Assembly: GCF_029589435.1 (NCBI RefSeq)
Contig: NZ_JARRAG010000001.1
Location: forward strand, 858,808-922,807
Source: Paludisphaera mucosa
GTDB taxonomy: Bacteria; Planctomycetota; Planctomycetia; Isosphaerales; Isosphaeraceae
Direction: 5' to 3'
DNA length: 64,000 bases
Positions 41,461 through 51,311 of the stretch are shown piece by piece. The notes under the pieces were generated by a model. That model had not been told where the DNA came from, did no database searches, and worked only from the letters and a program-made list of their open reading frames with translations. Position 1 is the stretch's first letter; each line of letters starts with the position of its first letter. The position numbers and the translations under genes are program-made.

Positions 41461-42987
41461 TTAGATCTCGGATTCGTCCTCGCCGTCGGCCGCGGCGCCG
41501 GCCGACGACCGGGACGTCTGCGGGCGCATCAGCGGGAACAGGACGACGTCGCGAATGCTCGACCTGTTCAATAAGAGCATGCAGAGGCGGTCGATGCCGA
41601 TCCCCAGGCCGCCGGCCGGGGGCATCGCGTTTTTGAGGGCCTGGACGAAGTCGTCGTCCATCTTGGCCATCGAGTCCTCTTCCTTCTGGCCGGCGAGCTG
41701 GCTGCGGAAGAGGTCCTCTTGGAGGTACGGGTCGTTCAGCTCGGTGTAGGCGTTGGCCAGCTCGATGCCGTCGACGAACAGCTCGAACCGCTCGGCCAGC
41801 CGCGGGTCGGACGCCTTCCGCTTGGTCAGCGGGCAGATCGCCGCCGGGTAGTCGATCACGAAGACCGGGCCCGCGAGCGCGTCCTCGACGGTGGCCTCGA
41901 ACAGGTCGCTGATGATCACGTCGCGGTCGCGGCCCTTCGTCTCGATCTTCAGGGCCTCGGCGCGGGCCTTGACGGCCTCGAAGTCGTCGGGGTCGACGCC
42001 CGCGTGCTCGCGGAGCAGGTCGAGGTAGGCCCGGCGGGGCCAGGGGGGGGTGAAGTCGATCGTCTTCTCGCCCCAGGGCCGCTCGTAGCCGCCGCCGATC
42101 GCCCCGATCGAGGCGCAGATGAGGGCCTCGGTCAGGTCCATCATGGCGTGGTAGTCGCCGTAGGCCTGGTAGGCCTCCATCATCGTGAATTCGGGGTTGT
42201 GCTTGGGGCTGATCCCCTCGTTGCGATACACCCGGCCGATCTCGAAGACCCGCTCCATGCCGCCGACGAGCAGCCGCTTGAGGTACAGCTCGGGGGCGAT
42301 CCGCAGGAACAGGTCGATGTCCAGCGTGTTGTGGTGGGTGACGAACGGCCGGGCCGCCGCGCCGCCGGCGACGGCCTGCATCGTGGGCGTTTCGACCTCG
42401 ACGAACCCGCGCTCCTCCATCACCTTGCGGAAGGTCCGGACGATCGTCGACCGGCCCAGGAAGGTCTGGAGCGACTCGGGGTTGGTGTAGAGGTCGACGT
42501 AGCGCCGGCGGTAGCGCACTTCCTGGTCCGTCAGGCCGTGCCACTTCTCGGGGGGCGGCGTCAGGCTCTTGCCCAGGAACGTGAGGGCCGTCGCGAAGAC
42601 GGTCAGCTCGCCGGTCTTGGTGTAGCCGAGCGCGCCGTCGACGCCGATCAGGTCGCCGAGGTCGAGCAGGTCGACCAGGGCCCAGCCGGCGTCGCCCACC
42701 TGCTTCTTGCCGATGAAGACCTGGATCCGCTCGGTCCAGTCGCGGACCTCCAGGAAGACGACCTTCCCCTGGCCGCGCCGGAGCATGATCCGGCCGGCGA
42801 TCCGGACCGCGGGGCCGGGCTCGGGGGTCTCGCCCTCGACGGGCTTCGGCGGTTCGAGCGCGCGCACCGCGGCGATGGCTCGATGGTCGTCGAACCGGCG
42901 GCCCCAGGGGTCGATCCCCAGGTCGGCGATCTTCCTCAGCTTCTCGGCCCGCACCGCTTCCAGGCCGTCCCGCGACTCTTCGGACAT
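41461..42987 (-). CDS. lysS: lysyl-tRNA synthetase, class II
   Basis: A 508-residue LysRS. An OB-fold anticodon domain (about 60-160, with VRIAGRIMLRRGQGKVVFLE) precedes the class II core. Motif 1 includes FRKVMEERGFVEVETPTMQA; motif 2 is VFEIGRVYRNEGISPKHNPE (arginine of FEIGRVYRNEG). EFTMMEAYQAYGDY follows, and motif 3 is GGLGIGIDRLCMLL near the C-terminus. This is a housekeeping gene with a good promoter upstream. The following LolE and LolD genes may be co-transcribed. Confidence 0.97.
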   Translation of the reverse strand: MSEESRDGLEAVRAEKLRKIADLGIDPWGRRFDDHRAIAAVRALEPPKPVEGETPEPGPAVRIAGRIMLRRGQGKVVFLEVRDWTERIQVFIGKKQVGDAGWALVDLLDLGDLIGVDGALGYTKTGELTVFATALTFLGKSLTPPPEKWHGLTDQEVRYRRRYVDLYTNPESLQTFLGRSTIVRTFRKVMEERGFVEVETPTMQAVAGGAAARPFVTHHNTLDIDLFLRIAPELYLKRLLVGGMERVFEIGRVYRNEGISPKHNPEFTMMEAYQAYGDYHAMMDLTEALICASIGAIGGGYERPWGEKTIDFTPPWPRRAYLDLLREHAGVDPDDFEAVKARAEALKIETKGRDRDVIISDLFEATVEDALAGPVFVIDYPAAICPLTKRKASDPRLAERFELFVDGIELANAYTELNDPYLQEDLFRSQLAGQKEEDSMAKMDDDFVQALKNAMPPAGGLGIGIDRLCMLLLNRSSIRDVVLFPLMRPQTSRSSAGAAADGEDESEI

Positions 42988-43037
42988 CTCGCCGCCTTAA
43001 CCCTTCGCTTTTTCCGACTTCGGGAAACTTGAGGCAA

Positions 43038-43065
43038 ATTGTAGTGAATGGGCCGAACGGGTCAA
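43038..43065 (-). promoter_or_regulatory. sigma70-like promoter of lysS
   Basis: On the minus strand TTGACC (43060-43065), 16 bases, then TACAAT (43038-43043), ending 51 bases before the lysS start codon. Both boxes match five of six consensus bases. Confidence 0.65.
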
Positions 43066-43238
43066 CGGCAACCGCCGCCCGAAACCCGGACCGCCGGCCG
43101 GGACGCGAGGTTCACCGCAGCGGCGATTCGCCCCGGGGGAAGGCGCGCAGCCCCTTGATTTCCGCACGTCTTGCGTCAAGCTAGGGGGCGTCTCCGCCCC
43201 AACCCGCCCTGAGAATCCCCCCGCGACGGAGCGTCGTG

Positions 43239-46200
43239 ATGCCGCATACGAGAGTGCTGGGACCCGCGTGCCTGGGCCTGGCGATGGCCGTCCTGGCGAC
43301 GGGCCGGGTCGGGGGCCAGCAGCCGGCCCCCGTCGAGAACGTCTCGACCTTCGAGCACCGGTCGCCCGCGGACGAGCAGAAGGCCCTCCACGCCCCGCCC
43401 GGGTTCGAGGTCCAGCTCGTCGCGGCCGAGCCCGACATCCAGAAGCCCCTCAACCTGGCCTTCGACGACAAGGGTCGGCTCTGGATCACCGACACGGTCG
43501 AGTACCCCTACGCCGCCGCCCCGGGCGTCAAGACCCGCGACACGGTCAAGATCCTGTCCGACTTCGGCCCCGACGGCCGGGCCCGCAAGATCGAGACGTT
43601 CGCCGACAACCTGAACATCCCGATCGGCCTGCTGCCCCGGCCCTCGGCCCGCGAGGCGCTCGTCCACAGCATCCCCAACATCTACCTGCTCAAGGACGCC
43701 GACGGCGACGGCAAGGCCGAGGTGCGCGAGCCGCTCTACGGGATCTTCGGCCATCGCGACACCCACGGCATGACCAACGCCTTCACCTGGGGCTACGACG
43801 GCTGGATCTACGCCTGCCACGGCTTCTCGAACGACTCCGAGGTCGCCGGCGGCGACAAGCGGTCGATCAAGATGAACTCGGGCAACACCTACCGGATGCG
43901 GCCCGACGGCACCCACGCCGAGTACGTCACCCACGGCCAGGTCAACCCGTTCGGGCTGGCCTTCGACGAGTGGGGCTACCTCTATTCCTCCGACTGCCAC
44001 AGCAAGCCGCTCTACCAGCTCATCCGGGGCGGCTACTACCCCAGCTTCGGCAAGCCCCACGACGGCCTGAACTACGCCCCCGAGATGGTCACGCACGACC
44101 ACGGCTCGACGGCCATCTCGGGCATCGCGGTCGCCCTCAGCGGCCTCTTCCCCGAGGCCCATCGCGGCGAGTTGTACGTCGGCAACGTCGTCACCAACCG
44201 GATCAACGCCGACAAGATCGAGTGGCACGGGTCGACGCCGAAGGGCGTCGAGCAGCCCGACTTCGTCTGGAGCGAGGACAACTGGTTCCGCCCGGTCGAC
44301 CTCGAGCTCGGCCCCGACGGGGCCCTCTACGTAGCCGACTTCTACAACCGGATCATCGGCCACTACGAGGTCCCCCTGACCCACCCCGGTCGCGACCGCA
44401 CCAGCGGCCGGATCTGGCGGATCGTCTACAAGGGCGACGCCGCCAAGCCGGTCCCCGCGCCCGACACCGTCGACCGCACCAAGGCGGCGGTCGACGCCCT
44501 GGTCGCCGACCTGGCCAGCCCCACGCTCCCGGTTCGCGTCTCGGCGTCGAACCAGCTCGTGGAGCGGGGCGGCGACGAGGCCGCGTCCAAGTTGATCGCC
44601 CTCCTCGGCCAGGAGTCGAGGCCCGCGCCCCAGGCGGTGCACGCGCTCTGGGTGCTGGAACGCCTGGGCAAGCTCGACGACGACCTCCTGCTGCGGGTCG
44701 CGCGTGGCGCTGGCGAGCCGACGCTGCGGGTCCACGGCCTCCGGATCCTGATCGACCGCCCGCAGCTTTCGGAGGCCGCCCGGGCCTTCGCCCTGGCCTC
44801 GATCGGCGACGAGAGCGCCCACGTCCGTCGGGCCGCCGCCGAGGTCCTCGGCGCGCACGCCGACGCGGCCTTCGTCCGCCCCTTGCTTAAGCTGAAGCGG
44901 TCGACGGCGGCCGACGACACGCACCTGGTCCACGTCGCCCGGATCGCCCTCCGCGACCAGCTGAAGGACGCGGCCGTCTGGGCCCGGATCGCCGCGCTGC
45001 CGCTCGACGACCAGGACCGGGCCGACCTGGCCGACGTCGCGGTCGCCGTCCCGGCCGCCGCGCCCGCCGCCTTCCTGCTCTCGCACGTCCAGAATTTCAA
45101 GGAAAGCGCCGAGAACGTCGCCCGCTACATCCACCACGTCGCGCGTTACGGCGACCCGGGCCTCGTCCCGGAGCTTTCCGCGCTGGTGGCGGCCGAGACC
45201 GCTCCCCGGGGCCGGATCGGCCTGATCAAGGAGATCCACGAAGGGATGCAGGAGCGGGGGACGGCCCCCCCGCCCGAGCTTCGCCGCGCCGCGCTCGACC
45301 TGATCGCCGGCTTCCTCGCCTCGAAGGACCTCGACGACCTGAAGAAGGGGATCGAGGCCGTCGGTGAGTTCCAGCTCAAGGAGTCCATCCCCGGCCTGGA
45401 GGGCGTCTTCGCCCGCAACGACATCCCCGAGGGCTGGCGGTCCGAGGCGCTCGCGGCGATCGCCCGGCTCGACATGCCGCTCGGCCTGGCCCGCCTGAAA
45501 TCGGCGCTCGACGACGGACGGCTGCCGCTGCCGCTCCGCGAGGCCGCCGCCGTCACCCTGGCGAACATCGAGAAGCCCGAGGCTCGCGAGGCCGTGCTGA
45601 CCTCGCTGGCCACCGCGCCCGAGAAGCTCCAGTCGACGGCCGCCGCGGCGCTCGTCCGTCGCAAGGACGGGGCCGAGGCGCTGCTCGCCGCCGTCGCCGC
45701 CGGCAAGGCCTCGGCGCGCCTGCTCCAGCAACGTCCGATCGTCATCGGCCTGGAGAACGCCGAGGTCCCCAACGTCGCCGCGCGGATCTCCACGCTGCTG
45801 GCCGGGCTGCCGCCCGCCGACGAGCAGCTCCGCGGCCTGCTCGACCATCGCCGCGAGGCTTTCCAGAAGGCCGCGGGCAACGCCGGGGCCGGGGCGAAGG
45901 CCTTCGAGACCCGCTGCGGCGTCTGCCACCAGATGGAAGGCAAGGGCGCCCGGGTCGGCCCTCAGCTCGACGGCGTCGGCGGCCGGGGCCTCGACCGGCT
46001 CCTCGAAGACGTGCTGGACCCCAACCGGAACGTCGACCAGATGTTCCGGACGACCACCCTGGCCCTGGCCGACGGCCGCGTGGTCTCGGGACTGCTCCTC
46101 CGCGAGGAGGGCCGCGTGCTCGTCATGGCCGACGCCCAGGGCCGCGAGGTCCGCGTGCCCCTGGACGACGTCGAGGAGCGCAAGGTCGTCCAGCTCTCCC

Positions 46201-46298
46201 CGATGCCGGCCGACATGGCGCTGCAGATCCCCGAGCCCGAGTTCAACGACCTGCTGACCTACCTGCTCAGTCGCACCGAGGTCAAGCCGGCGAAATGA
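43239..46298 (+). CDS. PVC-type haem-binding CxxCH protein (membrane-bound dehydrogenase-like)
   Basis: A 1019-residue exported protein. The ATG at 43239 (GGAG about eight bases upstream) is preferred to the adjoining GTG. A signal peptide (1-25) leads into a six-bladed sugar-dehydrogenase-like propeller (about 45-400; LNLAFDDKGRLWITDTVEYP, NPFGLAFDEWGYLYSSDCHS, VDLELGPDGALYVADFYNRI). HEAT-like helical repeats follow (about 420-870). A C-terminal cytochrome c domain starts at CGVCHQMEGKGARVGPQLDG, where CxxCH binds haem. This architecture is a hallmark of planctomycetes and verrucomicrobia; the usual idea is periplasmic oxidation of sugars, with substrate unproven. Confidence 0.92.
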   Translation: MPHTRVLGPACLGLAMAVLATGRVGGQQPAPVENVSTFEHRSPADEQKALHAPPGFEVQLVAAEPDIQKPLNLAFDDKGRLWITDTVEYPYAAAPGVKTRDTVKILSDFGPDGRARKIETFADNLNIPIGLLPRPSAREALVHSIPNIYLLKDADGDGKAEVREPLYGIFGHRDTHGMTNAFTWGYDGWIYACHGFSNDSEVAGGDKRSIKMNSGNTYRMRPDGTHAEYVTHGQVNPFGLAFDEWGYLYSSDCHSKPLYQLIRGGYYPSFGKPHDGLNYAPEMVTHDHGSTAISGIAVALSGLFPEAHRGELYVGNVVTNRINADKIEWHGSTPKGVEQPDFVWSEDNWFRPVDLELGPDGALYVADFYNRIIGHYEVPLTHPGRDRTSGRIWRIVYKGDAAKPVPAPDTVDRTKAAVDALVADLASPTLPVRVSASNQLVERGGDEAASKLIALLGQESRPAPQAVHALWVLERLGKLDDDLLLRVARGAGEPTLRVHGLRILIDRPQLSEAARAFALASIGDESAHVRRAAAEVLGAHADAAFVRPLLKLKRSTAADDTHLVHVARIALRDQLKDAAVWARIAALPLDDQDRADLADVAVAVPAAAPAAFLLSHVQNFKESAENVARYIHHVARYGDPGLVPELSALVAAETAPRGRIGLIKEIHEGMQERGTAPPPELRRAALDLIAGFLASKDLDDLKKGIEAVGEFQLKESIPGLEGVFARNDIPEGWRSEALAAIARLDMPLGLARLKSALDDGRLPLPLREAAAVTLANIEKPEAREAVLTSLATAPEKLQSTAAAALVRRKDGAEALLAAVAAGKASARLLQQRPIVIGLENAEVPNVAARISTLLAGLPPADEQLRGLLDHRREAFQKAAGNAGAGAKAFETRCGVCHQMEGKGARVGPQLDGVGGRGLDRLLEDVLDPNRNVDQMFRTTTLALADGRVVSGLLLREEGRVLVMADAQGREVRVPLDDVEERKVVQLSPMPADMALQIPEPEFNDLLTYLLSRTEVKPAK

Positions 46299-46336
46299 CG
46301 TGATCCGGGATACCCCGGACCAGGAGGCGGACGCTG

Positions 46337-48706
46337 ATGAGACGCGTGCGATCGTGGCGGCTCCTCCTGGTTCTCCTGGTCGCGGCGGGGGCGGCGCCGG
46401 CCCGCGGCGATTCGTCGGCCGACGCCTTCAACGCGCGGCTCGACGCCCTGCCGATCGTCGACGAGATCGACCCGGCGGCGGTCGCGCCGGTGCACCAGTT
46501 CCCGGCCGACGTCAGCCGCGTCGCCCCGATCCTCGGCAGGCCCGCGCGGCTGCTGGGGATGGGCGACGCGCCCCGGGTGGCCGCCTGGGTGATCGGCAAG
46601 GGGAAGGGCCTGAAGCCCGGCGCGGCGTACCTTCTGGAAGTCGAGTATCCCGACGACGTCCCCCGCGCGATCTTCCTCGCCAACCGGGGCGCGGACCTCG
46701 TGAGGGGCTTCGCCACCGGGACCGCGACCGGCGACGCGCGCCAGCAGTACGTCCAGCCGTCGCTCGAATCGCTCGCCTATCCCCAGACGGGCCGCTGGCA
46801 GGTCCACCGGACCCTCTTCTTCCTCCACGACCGCTTCCAGGGCCTCTACGCCCAGCGCGATTCGAAGCCGGGAGGTCGGCCGTTCGGCCCCGACGACGGC
46901 TTCCACGTCCTCGTCTTCCAGACGAAACGGCTGAACGACCCTCGCTCGGAAGGGGCGGCGATCGGCAAGATCCGGCTGCGGTCGGTTCCGGACGTCGCGG
47001 CGCTCTACGCCGACGTGGAATTCCCGCCCGAGGGGCTGCCGCGTCGTCGCGTCTTCTTTCGCGAGGAGATGGCCGACGAGGCCGTCTCGGCGCGCGAGGC
47101 CGTCGACCGCGGCGTCGCCGACCCGCTCGACTGGCTGATGTTCAAGGCGCGGACGAGCCGCGTGCTCGGCATCAACACCTTCGCCAAGGACCTGATGGAG
47201 TTCGGCTTCAACCAGGGCTGGGACAGCGGCGACCCGAACTGGTGCAACAACGCCCAGCCGCCCCTGTTCGACGTCTGGAGCCGCCTCGTCCCTCGGATCG
47301 CCGCCGAGGGCCTCGACCTGCTCCCCTACTACGAGTACAAGGGCGCGATCGGCCTCGATTCCGCCAGGCCCCAGAGCCTGGGCTGGCAGCGACGGGCCGA
47401 GAAGCTCTATCACGGCCTGCCCAACAACCAGTACACGCCCGTCTGGTGGACCGAGGCGCACAACGCCGACCTGACCGACCCCGACACGCTGGCCGACGCG
47501 AAGCGGGTGCTCGACCGCACGGTCCTCGCCCACAAGGGCCGGGCCCAATTCGCCGGGGCCTGGTTCCGGGTCCGCGACAACCACCTTCCCGTCAGCTTCG
47601 CCGACGCCGCGATCGCCCGCTTCCGGGCGACGTTCCCTGACGACCCGGCGGCGCAGGCGGCCTCGCGTCCGGCCCTGATCGCGTCGTACGAGGGAGACCG
47701 GAAGCTCTACGACCGCTACATCGCCTGGTGGCTCACGCGCCGGGCCGCGTTCCTGGAAGACCTCGCCGGACACCTGGCGAAAGGTCTCGGCGACCCCTCG
47801 GTCGCGGTCCTGTTCACGCCCTGGACGAGCGAGCAGATCCCGATGCTCCGCGACCCGGGCTCGGGCGAGCACGGCCATCCCGTCCAGATCACGACCGACG
47901 ACCCGGCCTGGTGGGACGCCTTCGCCCGCACCCAGCCCGACTCGGGCTGGTTCCGCTGGGCCCTCGCGCCGACGGCCTACAAGGACGTCGTCGCCCGGGA
48001 CGCTTATGCGTCGAGCCTGACGTTCCGCGAGCGCATCGAGGCCCCCCAGCGCAACGAGGGCTTCCACTCGGCGCCAGTCGCCGACCCCGAATCCTACAAC
48101 GATAGCAAGCGGATCATGCTCACCTACCCGATGGGCCGACTGTTAACCGTCGAGTCGGCGGCCCTGATGGAGTCGTACCGGACCGGGGCCGGGCTGACCG
48201 CGATCCACCATTACACGCTCAACGAGGACGACCACGACCGTGCCAAGGGGGCGTCGTCGCTCCCCTTCGACGGCCAGGTCGGGTACGCCTCGGTCGACGT
48301 CGACCGCGCGGGGCCGTACGTCCGACTGCTGGAGGCGAGGGCCGTCGCCAAGGCCGACCCCACGAACCTCGGCATGCTCTGCGCGTCGAGCTTCTCCACC
48401 GGCTTCCCGGCCCAGGTCCGCCGCTTCAACCTGGCGTTTCTGGCCGTCCCGGCGTTGCCCTCGACGATCGTCCCCGGCGCGGCCGGCGACGCCGAGGTCG
48501 TGGTTCGCGCGGTCCCCACCGGCGGGGGCGACGTGTACTACCTCGTCGTGAACCCCTCGATGCGCCCCAAGACGGGCGTGGCCGTCGCGTTCCCGGCTCG
48601 GGGGAAGCTGCGGGACCTGGTCGAGCGTAGGGACCTCGAAGGCTCGGCCGTCCGGCTCGACCTGGACCCGGGCGAACTCCGGAGCTATCGCGTACAATCG
48701 CGGTGA
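46337..48706 (+). CDS. large secreted protein of unknown family
   Basis: A 789-residue exported protein with AGGAGG nine bases before the ATG and a clear signal peptide (RRVRSWRLLLVLLVAAGAAP, cut near ARG-D). It is rich in Trp, Tyr and Asp, with segments such as LLPYYEYKGAIGLDS, NNQYTPVWWTEAHNADLT and VLFTPWTSEQIPML that recall a TIM-barrel glycosidase catalytic region. A C-terminal beta-rich part closes it (VYYLVVNPSMRPKTGVAVAF). No catalytic motif can be assigned. It follows the haem-binding gene by 38 bases and may be co-transcribed. A carbohydrate-active enzyme is the best guess only. Confidence 0.65.
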   Translation: MRRVRSWRLLLVLLVAAGAAPARGDSSADAFNARLDALPIVDEIDPAAVAPVHQFPADVSRVAPILGRPARLLGMGDAPRVAAWVIGKGKGLKPGAAYLLEVEYPDDVPRAIFLANRGADLVRGFATGTATGDARQQYVQPSLESLAYPQTGRWQVHRTLFFLHDRFQGLYAQRDSKPGGRPFGPDDGFHVLVFQTKRLNDPRSEGAAIGKIRLRSVPDVAALYADVEFPPEGLPRRRVFFREEMADEAVSAREAVDRGVADPLDWLMFKARTSRVLGINTFAKDLMEFGFNQGWDSGDPNWCNNAQPPLFDVWSRLVPRIAAEGLDLLPYYEYKGAIGLDSARPQSLGWQRRAEKLYHGLPNNQYTPVWWTEAHNADLTDPDTLADAKRVLDRTVLAHKGRAQFAGAWFRVRDNHLPVSFADAAIARFRATFPDDPAAQAASRPALIASYEGDRKLYDRYIAWWLTRRAAFLEDLAGHLAKGLGDPSVAVLFTPWTSEQIPMLRDPGSGEHGHPVQITTDDPAWWDAFARTQPDSGWFRWALAPTAYKDVVARDAYASSLTFRERIEAPQRNEGFHSAPVADPESYNDSKRIMLTYPMGRLLTVESAALMESYRTGAGLTAIHHYTLNEDDHDRAKGASSLPFDGQVGYASVDVDRAGPYVRLLEARAVAKADPTNLGMLCASSFSTGFPAQVRRFNLAFLAVPALPSTIVPGAAGDAEVVVRAVPTGGGDVYYLVVNPSMRPKTGVAVAFPARGKLRDLVERRDLEGSAVRLDLDPGELRSYRVQSR

Positions 48707-48816
48707 CGGCCGGTCGAGCCGAGCCCGCGGTGCGCGATTTGCACGGATCGATCGATGATGCTGCGTCCACCCCGAGGGACGGCCCGGATTCCACGAACGC
48801 CCAAGGAGACTGCGCG

Positions 48817-49818
48817 ATGACCTCCCACAATCCCAACCGTCGAGACGTCCTCCAGGCCGGAGCCGCCGGGCTCGCGGCGATGTCGCTCGGCGGGCTGGCC
48901 GGGGCCCAGGACGTGAACCAGCAGGGCGTGCCGCTGCGTCCCCTCGGCAAGACCGGCGTGAAGGTCTCGCTGCTGGGGCTGGGCGGCCACCACTCCACCC
49001 GCGCGCAGGACGAGAAGGACTCGCTCCGCCTGATCCAGCGGGCCGTCGACGAGGGCGTGACCTTCCTCGACAACGCCTGGGACTACCACGACGGCGGCGC
49101 CGAGGAGCGGATGGGCAAGGCGCTTGAAGAGGGTAAGATCCGCGACAAGGTCTTCCTCATGACCAAGGTCTGCGGGCGCACCGCCAAGGAAGCCCAGTCG
49201 AACCTCGACGACAGCCTCCGGCGGCTGCGGACCGACCACCTCGACCTCTGGCAGTTCCACGAGATGAACTACGAGAAGGACCCCGACCGGGTCTTCGCCG
49301 CCGAGGGGGCCATCGAGGTCGCCCTCAAGGCCAAGGAGCAGGGGAAGATCCGCTTCATCGGCTTCACCGGCCACCGCGACCCCCTGGTCCACCTCAAGAT
49401 GCTGGGCAAGCCCTACGACTGGGCGACGGTGCAGATGCCGCTCAACGTCCTCGACGGCACGTTCCGCAGCTTCCAGAAGCAGGTGCTCCCCGTCCTCGTC
49501 GAGCGCGGCATCGGCGCGATCGCCATGAAGACCCTCGGCGGCAACGGCGGGATCGTCAGCAGCGTGAAGGTCCCGGTCGACCAGGCCCTCCGCTACGTCT
49601 TCTCGCTGCCGATCGCGACGCTCGTCTCGGGCATGGAGTCGGAAGCGGTCCTGGAGCAGAACCTCAAGATCGTGCGCGCCTTCAAGCCGATGGCCCAGGA
49701 TGAGCTGGCCGCGCTCGAAGAGAAGTACAAGGCCGCCGCGGGCGACGGTCGGTACGAGGGCTTCAAGACCACCAAGAACTACGACGGCCCGGTCCACCGC
49801 AAGCAGCAACTGAGCTGA
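48817..49818 (+). CDS. Tat-exported aldo/keto reductase
   Basis: A 333-residue AKR. AAGGAGA lies before the ATG. The N-terminus (NRRDVLQAGAAGLAAMSLGG) is a twin-arginine signal, unusual for a NAD(P)H enzyme and consistent with folding around cofactor before export. The catalytic tetrad is present: Asp85 and Tyr90 (TFLDNAWDYHDGG), Lys117 (FLMTKVCG) and His148 (LWQFHEM). The C-terminal helix LAALEEKYKAAAGDGRYEGF is typical of planctomycete AKRs. It is convergent with the DUF1501 gene. Substrate unknown. Confidence 0.9.
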   Translation: MTSHNPNRRDVLQAGAAGLAAMSLGGLAGAQDVNQQGVPLRPLGKTGVKVSLLGLGGHHSTRAQDEKDSLRLIQRAVDEGVTFLDNAWDYHDGGAEERMGKALEEGKIRDKVFLMTKVCGRTAKEAQSNLDDSLRRLRTDHLDLWQFHEMNYEKDPDRVFAAEGAIEVALKAKEQGKIRFIGFTGHRDPLVHLKMLGKPYDWATVQMPLNVLDGTFRSFQKQVLPVLVERGIGAIAMKTLGGNGGIVSSVKVPVDQALRYVFSLPIATLVSGMESEAVLEQNLKIVRAFKPMAQDELAALEEKYKAAAGDGRYEGFKTTKNYDGPVHRKQQLS

Positions 49819-49842
49819 GCCGCCGAGCGTCGCGGCCGGGTT

Positions 49843-51300
49843 TCAGGCGATGAGATTCGTCAGGACCCGGCCGCCGACGTCGGTCAGGCGTTCGTCGCGG
49901 CCGCTGTGCAGGTACGTCAGCTTGCGATGGTCGATCCCCATCAGGTGGAGGATCGTCGCGTGGATGTCGTTGACGTGGGCGCGGTCGGCGATCTGATTCA
50001 GGCCGATCTCGTCGGTCTGGCCCAGGATCGTCCCGCCCTTCACGCCGCCGCCGGCCATCCACATGGTGAAGCCGGTGGCGTTGTGGTCGCGGCCCCTCCC
50101 GCCCGCCTGGCGGACCGGGGTGCGGCCGAATTCCCCTCCCCAGACGACCAGGGTCTCGTCGAGCAGGCCCCGGCGTTTGAGGTCGGTGAGGAGCGCGGAG
50201 ACCGGCTTGTCGGTCATGCCGCACATCTTCTCGTGGTTGGCGTCGATGTCGTCGTGGGCGTCCCACTGCATCGCGACGGGGCCGCCGCCCGAGTAGAGCT
50301 GGACGAACCGCACCCCGCGCTCGACGAGCCGGCGCGCCAGCAGGCAGCGGGCCCCGAACTCGGCGGTCCGGTCGTCGTCGAGCCCGTACATCGCCTTCGT
50401 CCGCTCCGACTCGTTGGAGACGTCCACCGCCTCGGGCGCGGCGCTCTGCATCCGGTACGCCAGCTCGTACGAGGCGATCCGGGCCGAAAGCTCGGTGTCG
50501 GCGGGATCGAGGTCGCGCTCGTTCATCCCTTTCAACAGGTCGAGCACGCGACGCTGACGGGCCGGGTCGAAGCCGCCCGTGGGCTTGAGGTTGACGATCG
50601 GCGCGGGGCCCGAGCGGAAGAGGGTCCCCTGGTGATGGGCCGGCAGGAAGCCCGACCCCCAGCAGGGCGCACCGCCTTCGGGCGTCCCCTCGGGCTGGGT
50701 CATGACGACGTAGGACGGCAGGTCGTCGCTCTCGGAGCCGAGCCCGTAGGTGACCCAGCTCCCCAGGCTCGGGAACCCCATCAGCACGCGGCCGGTCATC
50801 ATCTGGTACATCGCCGGCGCGTGGATCACGCTGTCGGCCACGCACGAACGGACCAGGGCGATGTCGTCGGCGTGCTCGTGCATGTGCGGCACGAGGTCGG
50901 ACATGTCCATCCCCGACTCGCCGTAGCGCCCCCACTTGCGATGCGAGGCCAGGCAGAGCGGGTCGTTCTCCAGGAACTGGCTGTGGATCTTGCCGAAGCT
51001 CGGCGGCAGCGGCCGGCCGTCCAGCTTCGCCAGCAACGGCTTGGGGTCGTACAGGTCCATCTGGCTGGGCCCGCCGGTCATGAACAGGAAGATGCAGCGC
51101 TTGGCCTTCGCCGGGTGATGCCCCGCCTTCGCCGCCAGCGGATTCGCCGCCTCGCCGGCCTTCACGGACCGCTCCAGCAGCGACGCCAGCGCCAGCAGCC
51201 CGAAGCCGTTCCCCGTCCGCTTCAGCCAGTCGCGGCGGTTGAGCGGGTCGACCGGCGGCGTCGCGCAGGGGCCGGGACAATGGTTCGCACGATGCGGCAT
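49843..51300 (-). CDS. DUF1501 family exported protein
   Basis: A 485-residue sulfatase-superfamily-like protein found in very many copies in planctomycetes. It carries a Tat signal ([20 protein letters not shown], about 18-37). The core has [25 protein letters not shown]-type segment [64 protein letters not shown] and [20 protein letters not shown]. Many planctomycete genomes pair it with a DUF1549/DUF1553 gene, as here, but an Uma2-type gene stands between them. It starts 11 bases after that gene with GAGGTGG ahead of the ATG. Biochemical role not established. Confidence 0.93.
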   Translation of the reverse strand: MPHRANHCPGPCATPPVDPLNRRDWLKRTGNGFGLLALASLLERSVKAGEAANPLAAKAGHHPAKAKRCIFLFMTGGPSQMDLYDPKPLLAKLDGRPLPPSFGKIHSQFLENDPLCLASHRKWGRYGESGMDMSDLVPHMHEHADDIALVRSCVADSVIHAPAMYQMMTGRVLMGFPSLGSWVTYGLGSESDDLPSYVVMTQPEGTPEGGAPCWGSGFLPAHHQGTLFRSGPAPIVNLKPTGGFDPARQRRVLDLLKGMNERDLDPADTELSARIASYELAYRMQSAAPEAVDVSNESERTKAMYGLDDDRTAEFGARCLLARRLVERGVRFVQLYSGGGPVAMQWDAHDDIDANHEKMCGMTDKPVSALLTDLKRRGLLDETLVVWGGEFGRTPVRQAGGRGRDHNATGFTMWMAGGGVKGGTILGQTDEIGLNQIADRAHVNDIHATILHLMGIDHRKLTYLHSGRDERLTDVGGRVLTNLIA

Positions 51301-51311
51301 GGATGACCACC

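Noticed and set aside
43176-45929. A 917-codon minus-strand open frame
   Set aside because: It lies wholly antisense to the haem-binding CxxCH gene, whose domains and motifs are clear; the antisense reading is Arg/Gly/Val/Asp-rich with no motif. Third-position GC bias produces such long shadows.
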